Counted from the stretch's first letter, positions 22,944-37,165 are shown. The stretch is 64,000 nt of DNA from Nectonema munidae (GCA_030549495.1 JAUIRK010001051.1:310001-374000); one strand, 5' to 3'. Notes: generated from the sequence alone by a model not told the origin. Numbers and translations: made by a program.

Positions 22944-24980
22944 CAGTAAACTCTGTCTAAACCGGACTCTGAATATACTGAATTATTTTCAAGGTCCCAA
23001 AACACTTCTATGCTTTACAATGTATGTTAATTCTGTGTAATTTTTCTGTATATGCAAAATTGAAAAAAAATTATTTTGAGATGTCCCTATTATTTTGGTG
23101 ATGTCATTTTAAGTGTGTGATATTTATAGTATTTCAGCATTACAATATAAATATAATTATTATTATATTCAACTATTTATTATTCATCATGAATTCTTAG
23201 ACACAAATTTCTTTTTGCAGTAGTTTATTTTTTTTATGAATATTAAATAAATTTTTTGTTATTGTTATTGTTGAAATATGATGTGAATAATTTAAATGTT
23301 AATTTTTTTGTTTTTTCATTTGTTTTTTGTTCAATTCTGTTTCCTTTTTCAATCTTTGAACTCAAGTTTAATTTTATTTTAAGATCATTTGATCCTTGAA
23401 TCAAATTTTTTTTCTAAAATTCAAATAATCAATGAATATCAAACAAAACCACAGCCTTCGCAAAAGATGCTCAGCTAAAAATATGGTGTTGCAACCAGTA
23501 CGATTTCTGATATTTTAAGAAAAACTGAATTTTATTTGCAGCAATAATAATAATGCAATACATAATAAAGAAAAGCTTTAAAAACAATTGTAAATTTGAA
23601 AAAGTCAACACCTTGATTTGGGAATGGTTTCAGCATGCTAGAGCCAAAAATTTTCCTCTTTCTGGTTCGATTGTCCAATCAAAAGCTGCAGAATTTGTTA
23701 AAATCTGGGTTTCGAGGATTTCAAAGCATCTTCAGAGTGGTTGACTTCTTGGAAATCAAGGTTTTCGGGAAAGTCTTATGCTCTATGCGGTGAAAAAAGT
23801 AATGTTGACTATTCAATATTTGAAGATTGGTTTTGTCGTTTGAAGGATATAAAACAGGGTTTCGAGGTGTTTAACATTTTTAATTACGATGAGACGGACC
23901 TATATTTTCGGGCCATACCTGAAAAAACTCTGGATGCTAAGCATCAATCAAAAAGCAGAATTACATTAAAAATTTTTTTCTTTTTGGATTCAAGAAGTAG
24001 ACAGTAAAATGATAAGGGAAAAAAGAAAAATTCTCATGTTCTTGGATAATGCTACATCTCATCAACCAGATATTGTTCTAAAGAACAATTCACTCAAGTT
24101 TTTCCCTCCAAACACTACAAGCTGTGTTAAGCCGTTCGATTTGGGTGTGATTAGATCATTCAAAATGGGTTATAGAAAAACCCTGATGGTTCATTTGTTG
24201 GCACAAATTGATGAACAACCAAGTTTGGTTCAATTAACTAGGTCAATCAAAATTTTAGATTGTATAAAATGGATTGCTTCAGTGTGGAAAAAAGTCGCCA
24301 CTTCAACAATCATAAAATGCTTCAAGAACAGTGGCTTCATGATGGAAGATGACTGTACAGATGCCGAAGATGAAAGAGATGAATTAAATGTTTCCATTGA
24401 CGAGCTTGTTACCTGTTTTGGTGAATCAAGGATGACAACCAACGAGTTTATAGACATTGACAATATTTCGGCGACAGAAGATTCTTCTGATTTCGAAGCA
24501 GCCTTATTGAATCAGTAAGTCCATGAATCTGAATCCATCGATGGACAAAGCGATGATGGCGAACAAGTGACTCAAATCAACACGAAACTTTCTCGGTTTC
24601 AAGTAGCCCAAATGCTCAAAAAACTGAGTGACTTTGCATATCAACAAGATCCAACAATGCAAAGAGAAGTCGAAAGCCTCATCTTCAAAAACAATTTGGC
24701 TATTACAAAAAATGTTATGAAATTCAAACAAACTTGTATAAAAAATTATATTAATGTGACTAAAAAAAAATAAATTTTCGAAAATATTTTCATGATTCTA
24801 TTTAAACTTCAAAGTTACAATATATGATTCAAATAATCATAAATAATTATTTCAATAATGAGTCATGGTATTAAAAATGGGTGAAAAATTGTAAAAAACA
24901 ACTCTCAATAAACCGGATCTCTGTCTAAACCGGATTTTTTTTCGGGTCCCGAGTGCATCCGGTGTATAGAGAGTTGGCTG
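22944..24980 (+). mobile_element. Tigger/pogo (Tc1-mariner superfamily) element, full length
   Basis: A 2,037-bp element flanked by TA (22942-22943, 24981-24982). Inverted ends are CAGTAAACTCTGTCTAAACCGG and CAGCCAACTCTCTATACACCGG; inside the right end the CCGG motif recurs twice (near 24914 and 24933). It encodes a jerky/Tigger-type transposase on the plus strand with a few frame breaks. Confidence 0.93.
23475..24773 (+). pseudogene. Tigger/pogo-type DDE transposase, frameshifted
   Basis: Pieces appear in the right order. First a helix-turn-helix tail (YGVATSTISDILRKTE, ~23480-23530), then a CENP-B-type DNA-binding helix bundle (LIWEWFQHARAKNFPLSGSIVQSKAAEF, 23553-23744). The DDE_1 catalytic core follows, with the first Asp in FNYDETDLYF, the second in MFLDNATSHQPD and the third in KPFDLGVIRSFKMGYRKTL. 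Last comes an acidic C-terminal tail, interrupted by a stop at 24516-24518 and continuing to 24773. Frame changes occur near 23741 and 24007. All three catalytic aspartates are preserved, so only a handful of lesions separate this copy from an active one. Confidence 0.88.
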
Positions 24981-24989
24981 TAATATTAG

Positions 24990-25200
24990 CCATTATTCCT
25001 AACTGGAGTGGTTGTTTTTGTTTGATTGCGAAAGCTTAATGATTTTTAAATTCTGATATCACCTCCAACATATCTATAAATGGGGGCATGAGTATGGCTG
25101 GTTAGATACTCGGCTTCGATCCCGCAGTAAGCCTACTTTCTTCATAGTTTGATACAAGCGGCGCAATTGTGCCTATTCGACGAAAACACCCCACTGTACC
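24990..25200 (+). mobile_element. tRNA-derived SINE, family A, copy 1, with an 85-bp leader
   Basis: The SINE proper (25082-25200) has an A-box-like TGGCTGGTTAGATAC, a B-box CTTCGATCCCGC, then a body with CATAGTTTGATACAAGCGG, GCGCAATTGTGCC and a GTACC end. The 85 bp before it are repeated almost exactly before the family-A fragment at 27709, but not before other family-A copies, so the leader is probably another repeat duplicated along with it. It starts right after the Tigger end at 24980. Confidence 0.75.
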
Positions 25201-26290
25201 TTTACATATACGCTTTCATTGATTGATTGCACTGAATCCATTTTTTAAGATTGAATGGGGTGGTAAGACGCAGAAAAGTATCATAGTGGTTTCCAAATAC
25301 ACATATTACCAGAAACTAGCATATCAATTAAAAGCATGTGAAGCACTCATAGCACTGATCAAAATGTCTTGATTTCATCGGTTTTGTATGTCTAAGTCAC
25401 GGATGAGCAAACTCTTTCGTGAAAGGGCAGCTTTAAAAATGTACTTATTTAAGGGACCACATGCATAGTAAAATGGATTCGCATTTACCATACACTCGAA
25501 ACAATAAATAAAAATCAAGCTACTTCATTACCTTCGAAATGTAAAATACGAACTCACCTCTAAAAAATAAAACAGGAGAAGGAAAAAAGTAGGTCATTTT
25601 GGTGAAAATAATTTGAACGGTATTATCATCGTGTAGTTTGGATGTCTAAAAAAGTCCAGTCAATCAACATTTTTGCATCAAAGAAATTAACGCGCGACAT
25701 AAATATCTCTGGAGGGTCGATGCCGCCCGCGACCAGTAGCCTGCTCAACTATGGTCTAAGTCATCGAAATATTTAAGTTTCATTTCCAAATATTTTTCTG
25801 CGCCAGAAAAAAACAAGAAGTAATAGGGGTTGGAGATCGCTGGTCTAGACAAACAAACCCAAGCCTCCATAAATTCTCAGAAAAGGTGCATTTTGGAATC
25901 CAAATTTGAAAAAAGAAGAGAGAAATAAAATTTTATTTAGTTGACGCAGATACAAACGAAATTAGGAAAACATAAGGATTTTGAATAAAATTTTGGTATA
26001 GAATGAAAACATAATATTATTTAGTATGACTTTTGGAATAAAAACAACAATTAGCAGAATCGATATAAGAGAATGTAATAGGTATTTAAAATACATCCAA
26101 AATATTGCTACCATAACAATCGGGTAATATAATTTACCCTTATATATTAATTCATAAAAATTTTGCCAAATAAAATAGAGAACTTATTCTTGCGCATTTG
26201 ATATATTAAAAATAAAATAAAATTTCAACAACATTGGATGCTATTATTACATTTTAAAATAAGATATATATAATCTCTATATGTACACAA
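25201..26290. other. Intergenic stretch with no recognised feature
   Basis: AT-rich sequence between SINE A1 and the 3' end of the DUSP gene. It shows no coding signal and no terminal repeats I could pair. The DUSP 3' untranslated region probably covers part of 26200-26370. Confidence 0.5.
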
Positions 26291-26370
26291 GACACAAGCG
26301 TGGATAAAGATTTTAAACCTGACTTAGCATTTGGAAGTAACAAATAGTTTTAACGTGTGTGCGCGCGCGC

Positions 26371-26624
26371 CTAGCGAGACAAGTAGAGAGAGGGGAGGTA
26401 GCCTTTGGACGTGCGTACCATGGAGACGGTGCTGAAACCGTAGAGACTGCGTTCGTAGTTGATAAGTTGGGCGAAGAAGCCGATGTTTGGACGAATTACA
26501 GGCCGCACAGACTTCAGGTAGCGATACGCTTCGATGAGCGTCTTTTTCTTGTACTTCATCATGTAGGCTAGCACTAGTGTGGCAGAGCGACTCACACCAG
26601 AAACACAATGGATCAAAACTCTTT
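26371..26624 (-). CDS. DUSP: Atypical dual-specificity phosphatase (DUSP14/18-like), last exon
   Basis: Encodes the catalytic half of a small dual-specificity protein phosphatase: VLIHCVSGVSRSATLVLAYMM holds the HCx5R active-site loop (Cys nucleophile, Arg phosphate binder). It is followed by LIEAYRYLKSVRPVIRPNIGFFAQLINYERSLYG, which closely tracks DUSP14/18/21 (RRPVIRPN.GFW.QLI.YE..L.G), and a tail STVSMVRTSKGYLPSLY equivalent to the STVKMV...G..PD.Y end of DUSP14. The stop is TAG at 26371-26373. On the reverse strand the acceptor TTTTTAG ends at 26625 and the exon begins AA, needing one base from upstream. That base is the G left at the donor of the exon at 34165-34415, making Glu (LNG-E-RVLIHC). 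Acts on phospho-Tyr/Ser/Thr, by family. Confidence 0.93.
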
Positions 26625-27093
26625 CTAAAAACAACGTCAAAAATTAAGTCATGTTTCATATATTAGCAGAGTGTTGTAGCGCCAGATGTGTCTCCGCTAA
26701 GCTTTTTGGGCCGTTCAAAGCACAAATGCCCTCTTTTTGATAAGGGCCAAAAAATGATGAACTTAAGGCCATCCCAGACATTCGGGAGTACCAGAGAATT
26801 TTTTGATACGTTCAACACAAATCTGGTTTGGTATAAATAAAACTGTAACTTACCTTAATTGGTATCTTAATTTTCATTCAAGCACCAAACATCACGTATT
26901 ATAAATATCTTATGAAATATTAATTGTCAGGGTTTGAGAAATGTTAGGATTTTTGGGCAGAATGCGTAAGTAACCCACGTCGAACAAAGTAAAAAATCAT
27001 CTTTCAATTTGAAGAAAATTCATTTAAAAAGAAAAGCAGAAGATTAATTTTCCAAAACGAATGCATGAAGGCAAGAGTCTTGTTTCATTGGAA

Positions 27094-27614
<521 letters not shown>

Positions 27615-27621
27615 ACACACA

Positions 27622-27770
27622 TTATTCCTGACTAGAGTGGCTGTTTTTGTTTGATTGCGAAAGCTTAATGGTTTGTTAATTCTGATATCACCTCCAACAT
27701 ATCTATAAATGGAGGCATGTGTATGGCTGGTTAAATCTGGGCTTGGATAACTCAAGCTCTTGGGTCCTTG
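27622..27770 (+). mobile_element. SINE family A fragment with leader, copy 2
   Basis: Repeats the leader of copy 1 (24990-25081) almost exactly, then GGCATGTGTATGGCTGGTTAAAT (the A-box region) and CTTGGATAACTCAAGCTCTTGGG (the part deleted in copy 1). It stops before the B-box end, where a GT-rich stretch and the Tigger left end begin. Confidence 0.7.
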
Positions 27771-29487
<1,717 letters not shown>

Positions 29488-29589
29488 TCGAAAAATGTAG
29501 CAAAGTACTATTTAAATCTAAAATATCTCAATTAAATGTTTATTTAGGAAATATTAATACAAATAAATTCGGCACTGGAAACAGATCGT

Positions 29590-29615
29590 CCCCTCTTAGT
29601 ACGCCACTGCAGGGT
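29590..29615. mobile_element. hAT terminus fragment
   Basis: TAGTACGCCACTG is the inverted form of the CAGTGGCGTA end seen at 10182 and 35013. Only one end is visible, so this is a remnant. Confidence 0.4.
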
Positions 29616-30009
29616 GTCAACGGAATTAAAACATGCGTGTGAATTTCTTGAGATGATGGTGGACAAAGAGAAGATTATGCATCGTGTCTCTTGTGAGTTA
29701 TGCGCGTAGTCAAATGCTGAAAAACAAGGCCACTTTTCTGTCTGAATGTGCATAATATGGAAGAGCTGTCCGCTTCATCTATGATTAATACTTCTAGAAA
29801 GAAAGGCTGGCAAAGAAGTAATAACACGCAGGCATACACAAAGAAATCTTTTTGTGAGATCAAAGAGAAAATCGTTGTTGTGTGGAATCGAAAGAAAATT
29901 ACGTCATCCTTGGAAAGCATGATTTGTAGAAGTGGAATGCAAATGAAATGGAAATAGACATAGTCAAAAAACACTTGGAGATTGTACTTAGATTATAATA
30001 AATTTGTAT

Positions 30010-30200
30010 CAAAGCAGTTCCTACACAAATCAGCAGAGGGCGGTAGTTGAAGCCTCGCGAATTGAATGTTGATCCGGTTAGCCCCGATTCGATTCTCTAC
30101 CATCTGTCGAGTTATGGAAGAATATTCTTCCCTTGGATGCGATACAACTAAAACGAATGCTGTTTTATCAGGGTTGGAGTGTCGGAGATAGAGAGATTTT
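30010..30200 (+). mobile_element. tRNA-derived SINE, family B, copy 3
   Basis: A damaged tRNA-like head (GGCGGTAGTTGAAGCC, then ATTCGATTCTCTACC as the B-box region) is followed by the best-preserved family-B body: GAAGAATATTCTTCCCTTGG, GATGCGATACAACTAAAACG, AATGCTGTTTTATC. Confidence 0.7.
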
Positions 30201-33200
30201 AAAGGGAATGGGAGTAGGAGTCGGTATCTAATAAAATTTAGGAGTCTAAGTTGCAAAACATAATTTTTTAAAGTATGTTAAATAAAGAAAAAAAGAGTTT
30301 AATTTTTGGAAGTTGGATCAGGATGTCTTCCCTATGAGTTCGCGATCGAGTATTTTGAAAGAGTTCGCTTCGAAAACACTTTCTTTGACATCACTTATGA
30401 AAATAATACTGATTACAATATTTCATTAGCTCAAATTCTGAAAATATAGTATGATTTTGAAGTGAAGAAATAGTGCTATATTTTGCAATTTTGCTAAAAT
30501 GTTGGATTCCGCTTATTCACTGCACCAAATGGGTAAAAAAGAAAATGCCTTTTCCAGTTATGATGATTGGGATGGAGCAAAAAATTATACAGACGACTGT
30601 TATGTTTCTCCCGTAGCTTCTTTAATAAAAAAACGATTATTACCAAAGATAAAATGCCAAAATTATTAAATAACCCCTTATCTACTTAGCTGCTGTAACT
30701 CATAGAGGTTGTTCATTGATTCATCTAAAGGCAAGTGTTTAAAGGTGTTTTCTTAAATAATGAAGAACATAAAAACCATCAATTCCTGTTTCTTACTCAC
30801 CAAATAAAAACAGCATGTGAAAACTGAAATAAATATTAAAATGAGCAAATTATGAAGAGCTTAAATGGAAAACTTGTGGAGATTTGAATGTGGTCCAAAT
30901 AATAATAAGTTCCTACATTGCTCTTAACATTGGATTATATTTTGAATATCCAAAATATTAAAAACAGACTAATTAAAACTGGTGAGAAAACTTTTTCTCA
31001 TCAAATTAGACAAAGCTTGACAACTTAGACAAAGCTTGAAAACTATGATCTATTAGCCATGACCTTGGAGAAAAATTCTATTAAAAAATTTGAAAGGAAA
31101 AGAAAGGAGAGAGCAAGGTAAATGGTACTCAAAAATGTTAGCAGATTTTTTGAACAGAAACAAGAGATATTTGTCATTAAACTAAAATGATTAATTGAAA
31201 AGAACTAAGTTAAGTGCAAATGTTTTGTATTTTTATGTTTATATTTTGTTTTTTACTTATTATTATATCAAATTCATTTTATATTGATGAATTTAAAGGA
31301 TAGTAGTTGCTATTTGGAACACTAATAGTTTTTCTTTCTAACTTTCAAATATCTTCGAAAATATAGTTAATTAAAAAAAATGAATGATATTTGAGTTTTA
31401 AATTTTACATAAGAATTATTAATTTAGGATAGATGATAGATGCTTAATTGTTTACCTTATCATAACAATTGATGTAATGTGGATAATTTAAAAAAGGTAG
31501 CAAATATTTGAAAGGCTAAAAAATAGATAAAAAAAACATGATTCTATGGTAGGTATAATTTCTTTAAAAAACAAGATTATATTTAATTTTTATAATGGAA
31601 AAACTAATTGAAAAACCTATCAAATTTTCAAAATATTTTATTCTAAAAATTATACTACAGAGGAAAAGTTGGTTAATAGTTATAAACACAAAAAAGTTAT
31701 TTACGGATGAACAAGAGCAAATGTGCTAAAAAAATCAGTGATGTAAAAATTTTTTTTTAAATGACTGAAATACGAGGATGTGTTTCATAAAACATTTGAA
31801 TAATTTTCCTAAATGATAATATCTACACATGAGACAAGAACTAAGCAATTGTTTTCACTGGGTATACTGACTGATCTTTAGTATTTCTAAAGGTCGTAAC
31901 TAGAATGATGAAAAGTTAAAGAAAGTAATTTTATGATCAAAAGTACAATACAACCGTTTTAGGATCAGATGTAGTCATATGTTTTGCACAATCAGAGTAC
32001 TATTTAAATTTAAAAAATAAATGTTAAAAAATTTGAAACAAAAAAAGAAATTTATATCAACAAAAGTAAAAAATGGCGAATTTCAAATATCATCATGCAA
32101 TCATATATTTGATTGCCTCAAAACTTTTCCTACCTCTGATTCTTGAAAACATATATATATATTGCATTATGGCTAGTAGTGTAACTAGTGGCAGAAATAT
32201 AATTTCAACTGCACACATGGTCAATGAAATTAGGGCACTTTTGAGAACTTAACTTTATAAACAAAATTGTGATGATTAGCACTCAATTGATAAAACATAA
32301 ATTTCAAATTTGTTTACATCACTTAAAATATCGGAATCAAACTACTAAATGAGTTTTATTCATGTCAATAAAAGAAGCTCAATGCAATGTCTCGCATAAA
32401 TGCTTAACATCGTTTGATCACATAATTTAGAAAACCTAAAAAAACAAGAGAGAATTAATTGGAAACAAATTTATGCTTTGAAAGCCCTGGGGGTAGGAAA
32501 TTTTTTGAGGGATCCGTGGGTAGCATCTTTTTTTTTGTGGGTGGGTAAAAATCTACTCATTCAGGACTCTGATACACACGCTATTTCACATGCATTATTT
32601 GCGTTAGGAAACGAGGGTTTTATGAAATACGTGAAAAATTAGGATATTCGTGAAATCACGGGTTTAATTAAAAATTTCATGAATTCACTAGCGTTTCATC
32701 GATTTTCTGGGTATTTCGTGTAATTAATGAAATGCCACTCGAGTCATATTTAAAATTCCAAGGAAATGGGTGAAATCCCTCAGATTCTAGAGAATTCATA
32801 AAGCTCCTAAGTGAATTTGTGATTTCACAAATTCAGCGCAATTTTTAGGGATATCATGAAATCCTTTGTTCAAAAATTTTTACTCTAACATATATATGTG
32901 CGGCTTTTTCACGTACCATGTAAGATTAGAGGATTATCGGTAAAGTAACTAAAGCACTGCACGTGCCTATCTTCTTCATCCGTTGTCCCCTCATGACCGT
33001 TTATATTGTATTGAGCCTACCAGCACTCGTTCTTATTTCCAAATAACTTTCAAACGCGCTGTTATTTTTTTGCGATCCCAAACATTCTTTATATTTTATA
33101 TGGAAGTTTGTTTTGAGTATGTACTTTTTAAACAAATAGTTTTTTTTAATTGTATCCATATAAATGAAAATATATAAAAAGCTATATGTGCAGGGGCGAA

Positions 33201-34164
33201 AAATATGCGCCCCTGAGGAGAAGGACTGCATATTGCTAATCAAGAGAGAAATTAAGAGAATTGTAGAGTAATAAAAATAAGTTACTGTCAGTTAGTTAGT
33301 CATATAACTAGTGAGTTTAATTGGTTAGTTGAGTTAGTTAATAAGGTACGGTGAAGTGCCAACATAGAGAAAATACAATTGAATGGCTTACAATGAACAA
33401 TCAGCCCAAGCATCCAGAAATAGCCTTCTTAGATAATAAGATCATCAAAAATAGACCACGCATGGTCACTGATATATATATTTATAGAACAATTATTTGA
33501 AGTATTTTTCCCTAGAATTTTGGTAGGTAAAATTTTTGATGAAAAAACACCTAATAGCCACGTAGTATTTTAATTCAAATTGGATTAATGACAGTCTTGG
33601 AAGAAAATAATATGACATTTAGTCTTTTATATTCGCACATATATGATTAGAAATATGACTAAAAAGCAAACCCAGAATTCTTTTATAAACATTAGATATT
33701 TAAAAGGATAAGGAAAAAACATACTAAGATGCGTATTATAAAGAGAAAGAAAATAAATCAATTAATCAATCATTAAACAAATAAATGGAGTGCTTTTCTC
33801 AAAAAAATGATAAAATAAATCGTTAAAATAATAATTAAATACATATAAAAAGAAAGGTATGGCTCAGAAAGTGTTCGTAAAAAAGACGCTAAAAATTAGA
33901 TTAATTCAAAATAAATTATTTAAAGAAAAAACTATTCAAAATTTCGTTTAAATATATAAATTAGGGGGTTAAATAGAAAAAATCCTTCTTTGAACATCAT
34001 TTATCTGATTTTAATGTTAGGATTTCAAAAAAATAAATAGAACAGCTAGTATCTAGTAACTCACTGTTGGTTCTATAATAATTGTAATTAGCAAAATGAG
34101 TTAGTATTATCACATATAATAATATAAAAATTGTGGTTAAATTAAAACTAAAAAATATAATTAC

Positions 34165-34415
34165 CTCCATTGAGATGAGCTATGTGAATAATATCGGCAA
34201 CTTTATTGAAATAAATATAAATTTTAAAGGAAGGAACATCTTCCATCTTGATGAAATGGTAATTAATGTCTTGATTGAATAATTTTTGAAGACTATTACA
34301 GACATTTATTACAAAATTTATTTTTTTACGATGAATAGTTTCTGTTGTTACGCAATTATATGAACATAAATAGAGATAGTTATAAACTTCTGAAATAGTT
34401 GAAGATACAAAAGGT
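34165..34415 (-). CDS. DUSP: Atypical dual-specificity phosphatase (DUSP14/18-like), upstream exon
   Basis: Encodes the N-terminal half of the DUSP domain: ISEVYNYLYLCSYNCVT...KKINFVINVCNSL, then DINYHFIKMEDVPSFKIYIYFNKVADIIHIAHLNG. This is the family's I..I.P.LYLSN......ITMVINV pattern, followed by the general-acid loop (V.D.P....YF...ADFI....). The Asp in MEDVP is the expected general acid. The donor is GGAG|GTAATT (reverse strand), and the leftover G fits the exon at 26624 in phase. The acceptor is placed at TTTTTAG (34416-34417), leaving one base of a split codon; an alternative is TTTCAG about 25 bases further in. No in-frame ATG exists here, so the start codon lies in another exon at higher coordinates that I did not find. 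The two exons together give about 168 residues of an expected ~190. Confidence 0.82.
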
Positions 34416-34816
34416 CTAAAAATTTCAAATAAATAATTAAGCAAAATTAATTTAAAAAACGAATTACCTCTGAATAATTTTACTCGCAAAATTATATGGC
34501 TTCACAGTATAGCTTGTCATTTTTAGTTATATTTTTATATCATTTGTGAATAAATTTAAATATCACAGAAACATTGTAGAGCCATAAAATGATTAAGACA
34601 TATCTAAAAATATTACAAATAAATTAAAAAAAAATGTTATCTTTATTTTCTGAGCAGTATATATTAGATTACTAATGTTCTAATAAAAATTATTGAAAAC
34701 AATTTTAAAAGAAGGATGTATACATCTACCTTTAATAAGATTCAGAGAAATTTACCATTTTTATCATTATTTTTATTGTTTTTTTCTTCTCATCATATAA
34801 TGATAAATAAAGGTTA

Positions 34817-34990
34817 GGGTACCGTGGAATGTTTATTCATTGGGAAGGAATAATTTCACCGCTTGTATCCCACTTTGAGGAAGGGTAGTCGATACTGTGT
34901 TGAACCGAAAATCTTAAGTTTTTGAAATTCAATATCCAACAAATGTTACTCGTGCCACCTATAATATATATGTTGACACTTTTAATCCTA
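34817..34990 (-). mobile_element. SINE family A, copy 3 (old)
   Basis: Reverse-strand match to family A: GTTGGATATTGAATTTC..., then GGTTCAACACAGTATCGACTAC, CCTCAAAGTGGGATACAAGCGG and a CCACGGTACC end. It is more diverged than the copies at 25.1, 37.1 and 61.9 kb. Confidence 0.6.
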
Positions 34991-35012
34991 CTTTCTAAAT
35001 TAATGATACATG

Positions 35013-35847
35013 CAATGGCGTAACTAGCAGGGGACGAAGGGAGCTGCTGCCCCTGGCTTACTTCTGACAAATTTTCAATGTAAAAACATTTCAAAACTGA
35101 CGATAAATGATTTTTTTGTTATTGAATATTTTTGTTACAACTAACATTATATTTAAAGTCTAAAAGTTGAAGAAGTTTTATCTTTAAAATTAAAAGTTGA
35201 AAGTGAATTTATTTTTGATGAGTACTTATCATTCAAAGATTTCTGTAAAGAAGTGTGTTTACATAAGTCTTTATAAAGTTCCGAAATTCTTCCTTTTATG
35301 ATTTCCAACGACTTAGATGGAGCTTATCTAAATATATTTGCTTTATACAAAATATTTATTACCATTCCAGTCAGTTTAGCTCAAGTCGAGCGAACTTTTA
35401 GTAGGTTGAAATTGATACCATGAGTGAAGAGCGTTTGAATGCTCTAGCTATGCTTTTTATAGAAAGAGAACTGGCTAAAAAAATTGATTTCAGTGTTGTC
35501 ATTGAAAAGTTTGCCAACGTGAAGCAACGTAAATTTGAACTTTGATACTACTCATGATATAAAAGATAAACTTTAAGTGAACAAAATTATTTTATTATTT
35601 TTTTTGTAAATAAATAATAATACATGTTTTATATGTTTTTGTTTGTCATCATTCTATCTTTTTTAATTCAGTTACAAACGTGGAAAATCGATATTTTGGT
35701 GTGTTAAAAAATAAGATCAATTTTTATTCTTGTAAAGACGTAATTTCTGTTGCATATAATTAAATTGACCTATAAATTTGTTGAGTGCAAATAGAATTTG
35801 CCCTCCGCCCCCCTCCTCCCTGGGTTCAAAACCTAGGTACGCCACTG
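35013..35847 (+). mobile_element. hAT deletion derivative with perfect 8-bp duplication
   Basis: An 835-bp element flanked by GATACATG (35005-35012 and 35848-35855), with ends CAATGGCGTA / CAGTGGCGTA. It keeps only the C-terminal dimerisation region of a TTF-type hAT transposase: NIFALYKIFITIPVSLAQVERTFSRLKLIP (~35325-35421), then, after a frame change, MSEERLNALAMLFIERELAKKIDFSVVIEKFA. The rest of the transposase is deleted. It is probably a derivative of the same lineage as the TTF-hAT at 10.5 kb. Confidence 0.88.
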
Positions 35848-36331
35848 GATACATGTGTCTATGTAACTATCAACCATTTCTACCATTCTAAATTCTTATC
35901 GATGTCAAAATTTACTTTATTATGGGCGTTTGAAGCTCAATGAAAATTAGAATTTTATATCTGAGGGTTGCTAGAACACTCTATATGAATATTTTTGATA
36001 TGAGAACGCATATAAATTTCTGTTTTGGTTTGAGCTTAAACAAAAAAAGCATTTTTTTTTAATATAAAAACATAATAAGTATTGGTGCGGGTCAGTTTTG
36101 AAATTTGATGCAGGATATGTGGATTTAAGTTCAATATTAGTACTGCACATAATTTGCGAAACTTTTCTAAATATACAAGTAATTTGTGGGTTTATTTTAA
36201 AAAAAATCACATAATGTATGTGTTATAAGATCTCTTTTATGGTTGTATAAAGTGAAAATAACAAGAGCACATCACACATACTCAAATAGATTGAATAATA
36301 CCACATCATGGATGTCACAATGAGTTACAAA

Positions 36332-36520
36332 GAGCCTCAATGGTTGTTAGGGTGTACCTCTAAGCTTAAAAGTTGAAGGTCAGGGGTTCGATCCCCAAGG
36401 CTCCAAAAAATCCCAACTCTAAAAACAAATTCACAAAAACTGTGAATAACCATCTTAAGCATAATGCGAGCATATAGCCTTACGGCTGAAAGTGCTTTGA
36501 TATCTCCAGCCAACCAACCA
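36332..36520 (+). mobile_element. tRNA-derived SINE, family C, with target duplication
   Basis: The tRNA-like head (36332-36404) has a pairable acceptor stem (GAGCCT / AGGCTC), the A-box region TGGTTGTTAGGGTG and a B-box GGTTCGATCCCC. The body ends in a (CCAA)n tail. Flanking direct repeats ACAATGAGTTACAA (36317-36330) and ACAATGAGTTATAA (36521-36534) mark target-primed insertion. It is too irregular in the anticodon arm to be a working tRNA gene. Confidence 0.85.
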
Positions 36521-36899
36521 ACAATGAGTTATAAAATTTGTCAAGTAAAATATTGAAAGAGTCGGGTTATTGAAAAAACAACAAAATACACATTTTGAAG
36601 ACAAGTAACACATGAGTATAATAACTAATAACACATTAGAGACGGATGAATGCCAAAATAAATTTTATAACTCGTACACGTCTCTATTGGAAATAAACTT
36701 TATAGACATAAAAATATATGGTTGTGTATATTTAGAACTCAGGAAATCAGTCTGCATACATTTAAATATAAGCTCGTGATCAGAAAATTATTTTAGCAGA
36801 GGCTAAATCTATAAAAAAAATTCTTAAATCAGAGTGACATATTTTAAGATTGATGTGACAAAGTGATTGTAATTAATTTTTTATTTAATTCGGATTGAT

Positions 36900-36950
36900 C
36901 AAAGCTCTTTCTCCTGTAAGGCTATATGCTAGCAAACAAAAACTTAAAAT
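36900..36950 (-). mobile_element. SINE family C body fragment
   Basis: The reverse strand reads GCATATAGCCTTACAGGAG, then AGCTTTGATC, matching the 3' body of the SINE at 36332-36520. Confidence 0.5.
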
Positions 36951-37030
36951 AGCTATATAGAATAATATATTATTATATATTATAGCTAATTTTATAGTTA
37001 TGTATTTAATTTTTTTTTATTATAATTGGT

Positions 37031-37165
37031 ACCGTAATGGTACCGTAGGGTGTTTTCATCGAAAAGGCACAATTGCGCCGCTTGTATCGAACTATGAGGA
37101 AAGCAAGCTTGATGCAGGATCGAACCCAAGACTTCGAGTTATCGAATCCAGCATCTAACCAAAAA
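37031..37165 (-). mobile_element. SINE family A, copy 4
   Basis: The most complete family-A copy. The reverse strand reads GGTTAGATGCTGGATTCGAT, AACTCGAAGTCTTGGGTTCG, ATCCTGCATCAAGC, CATAGTTCGATACAAGCGG, GCGCAATTGTGCC, ending CCTACGGTACC. The B-box GGGTTCGATCC is intact. Confidence 0.8.

Noticed and set aside
36332-36404. Possible tRNA gene
   Set aside because: Acceptor stem and B-box look right, but the anticodon arm is irregular and a SINE body, CCAA tail and target duplication follow.
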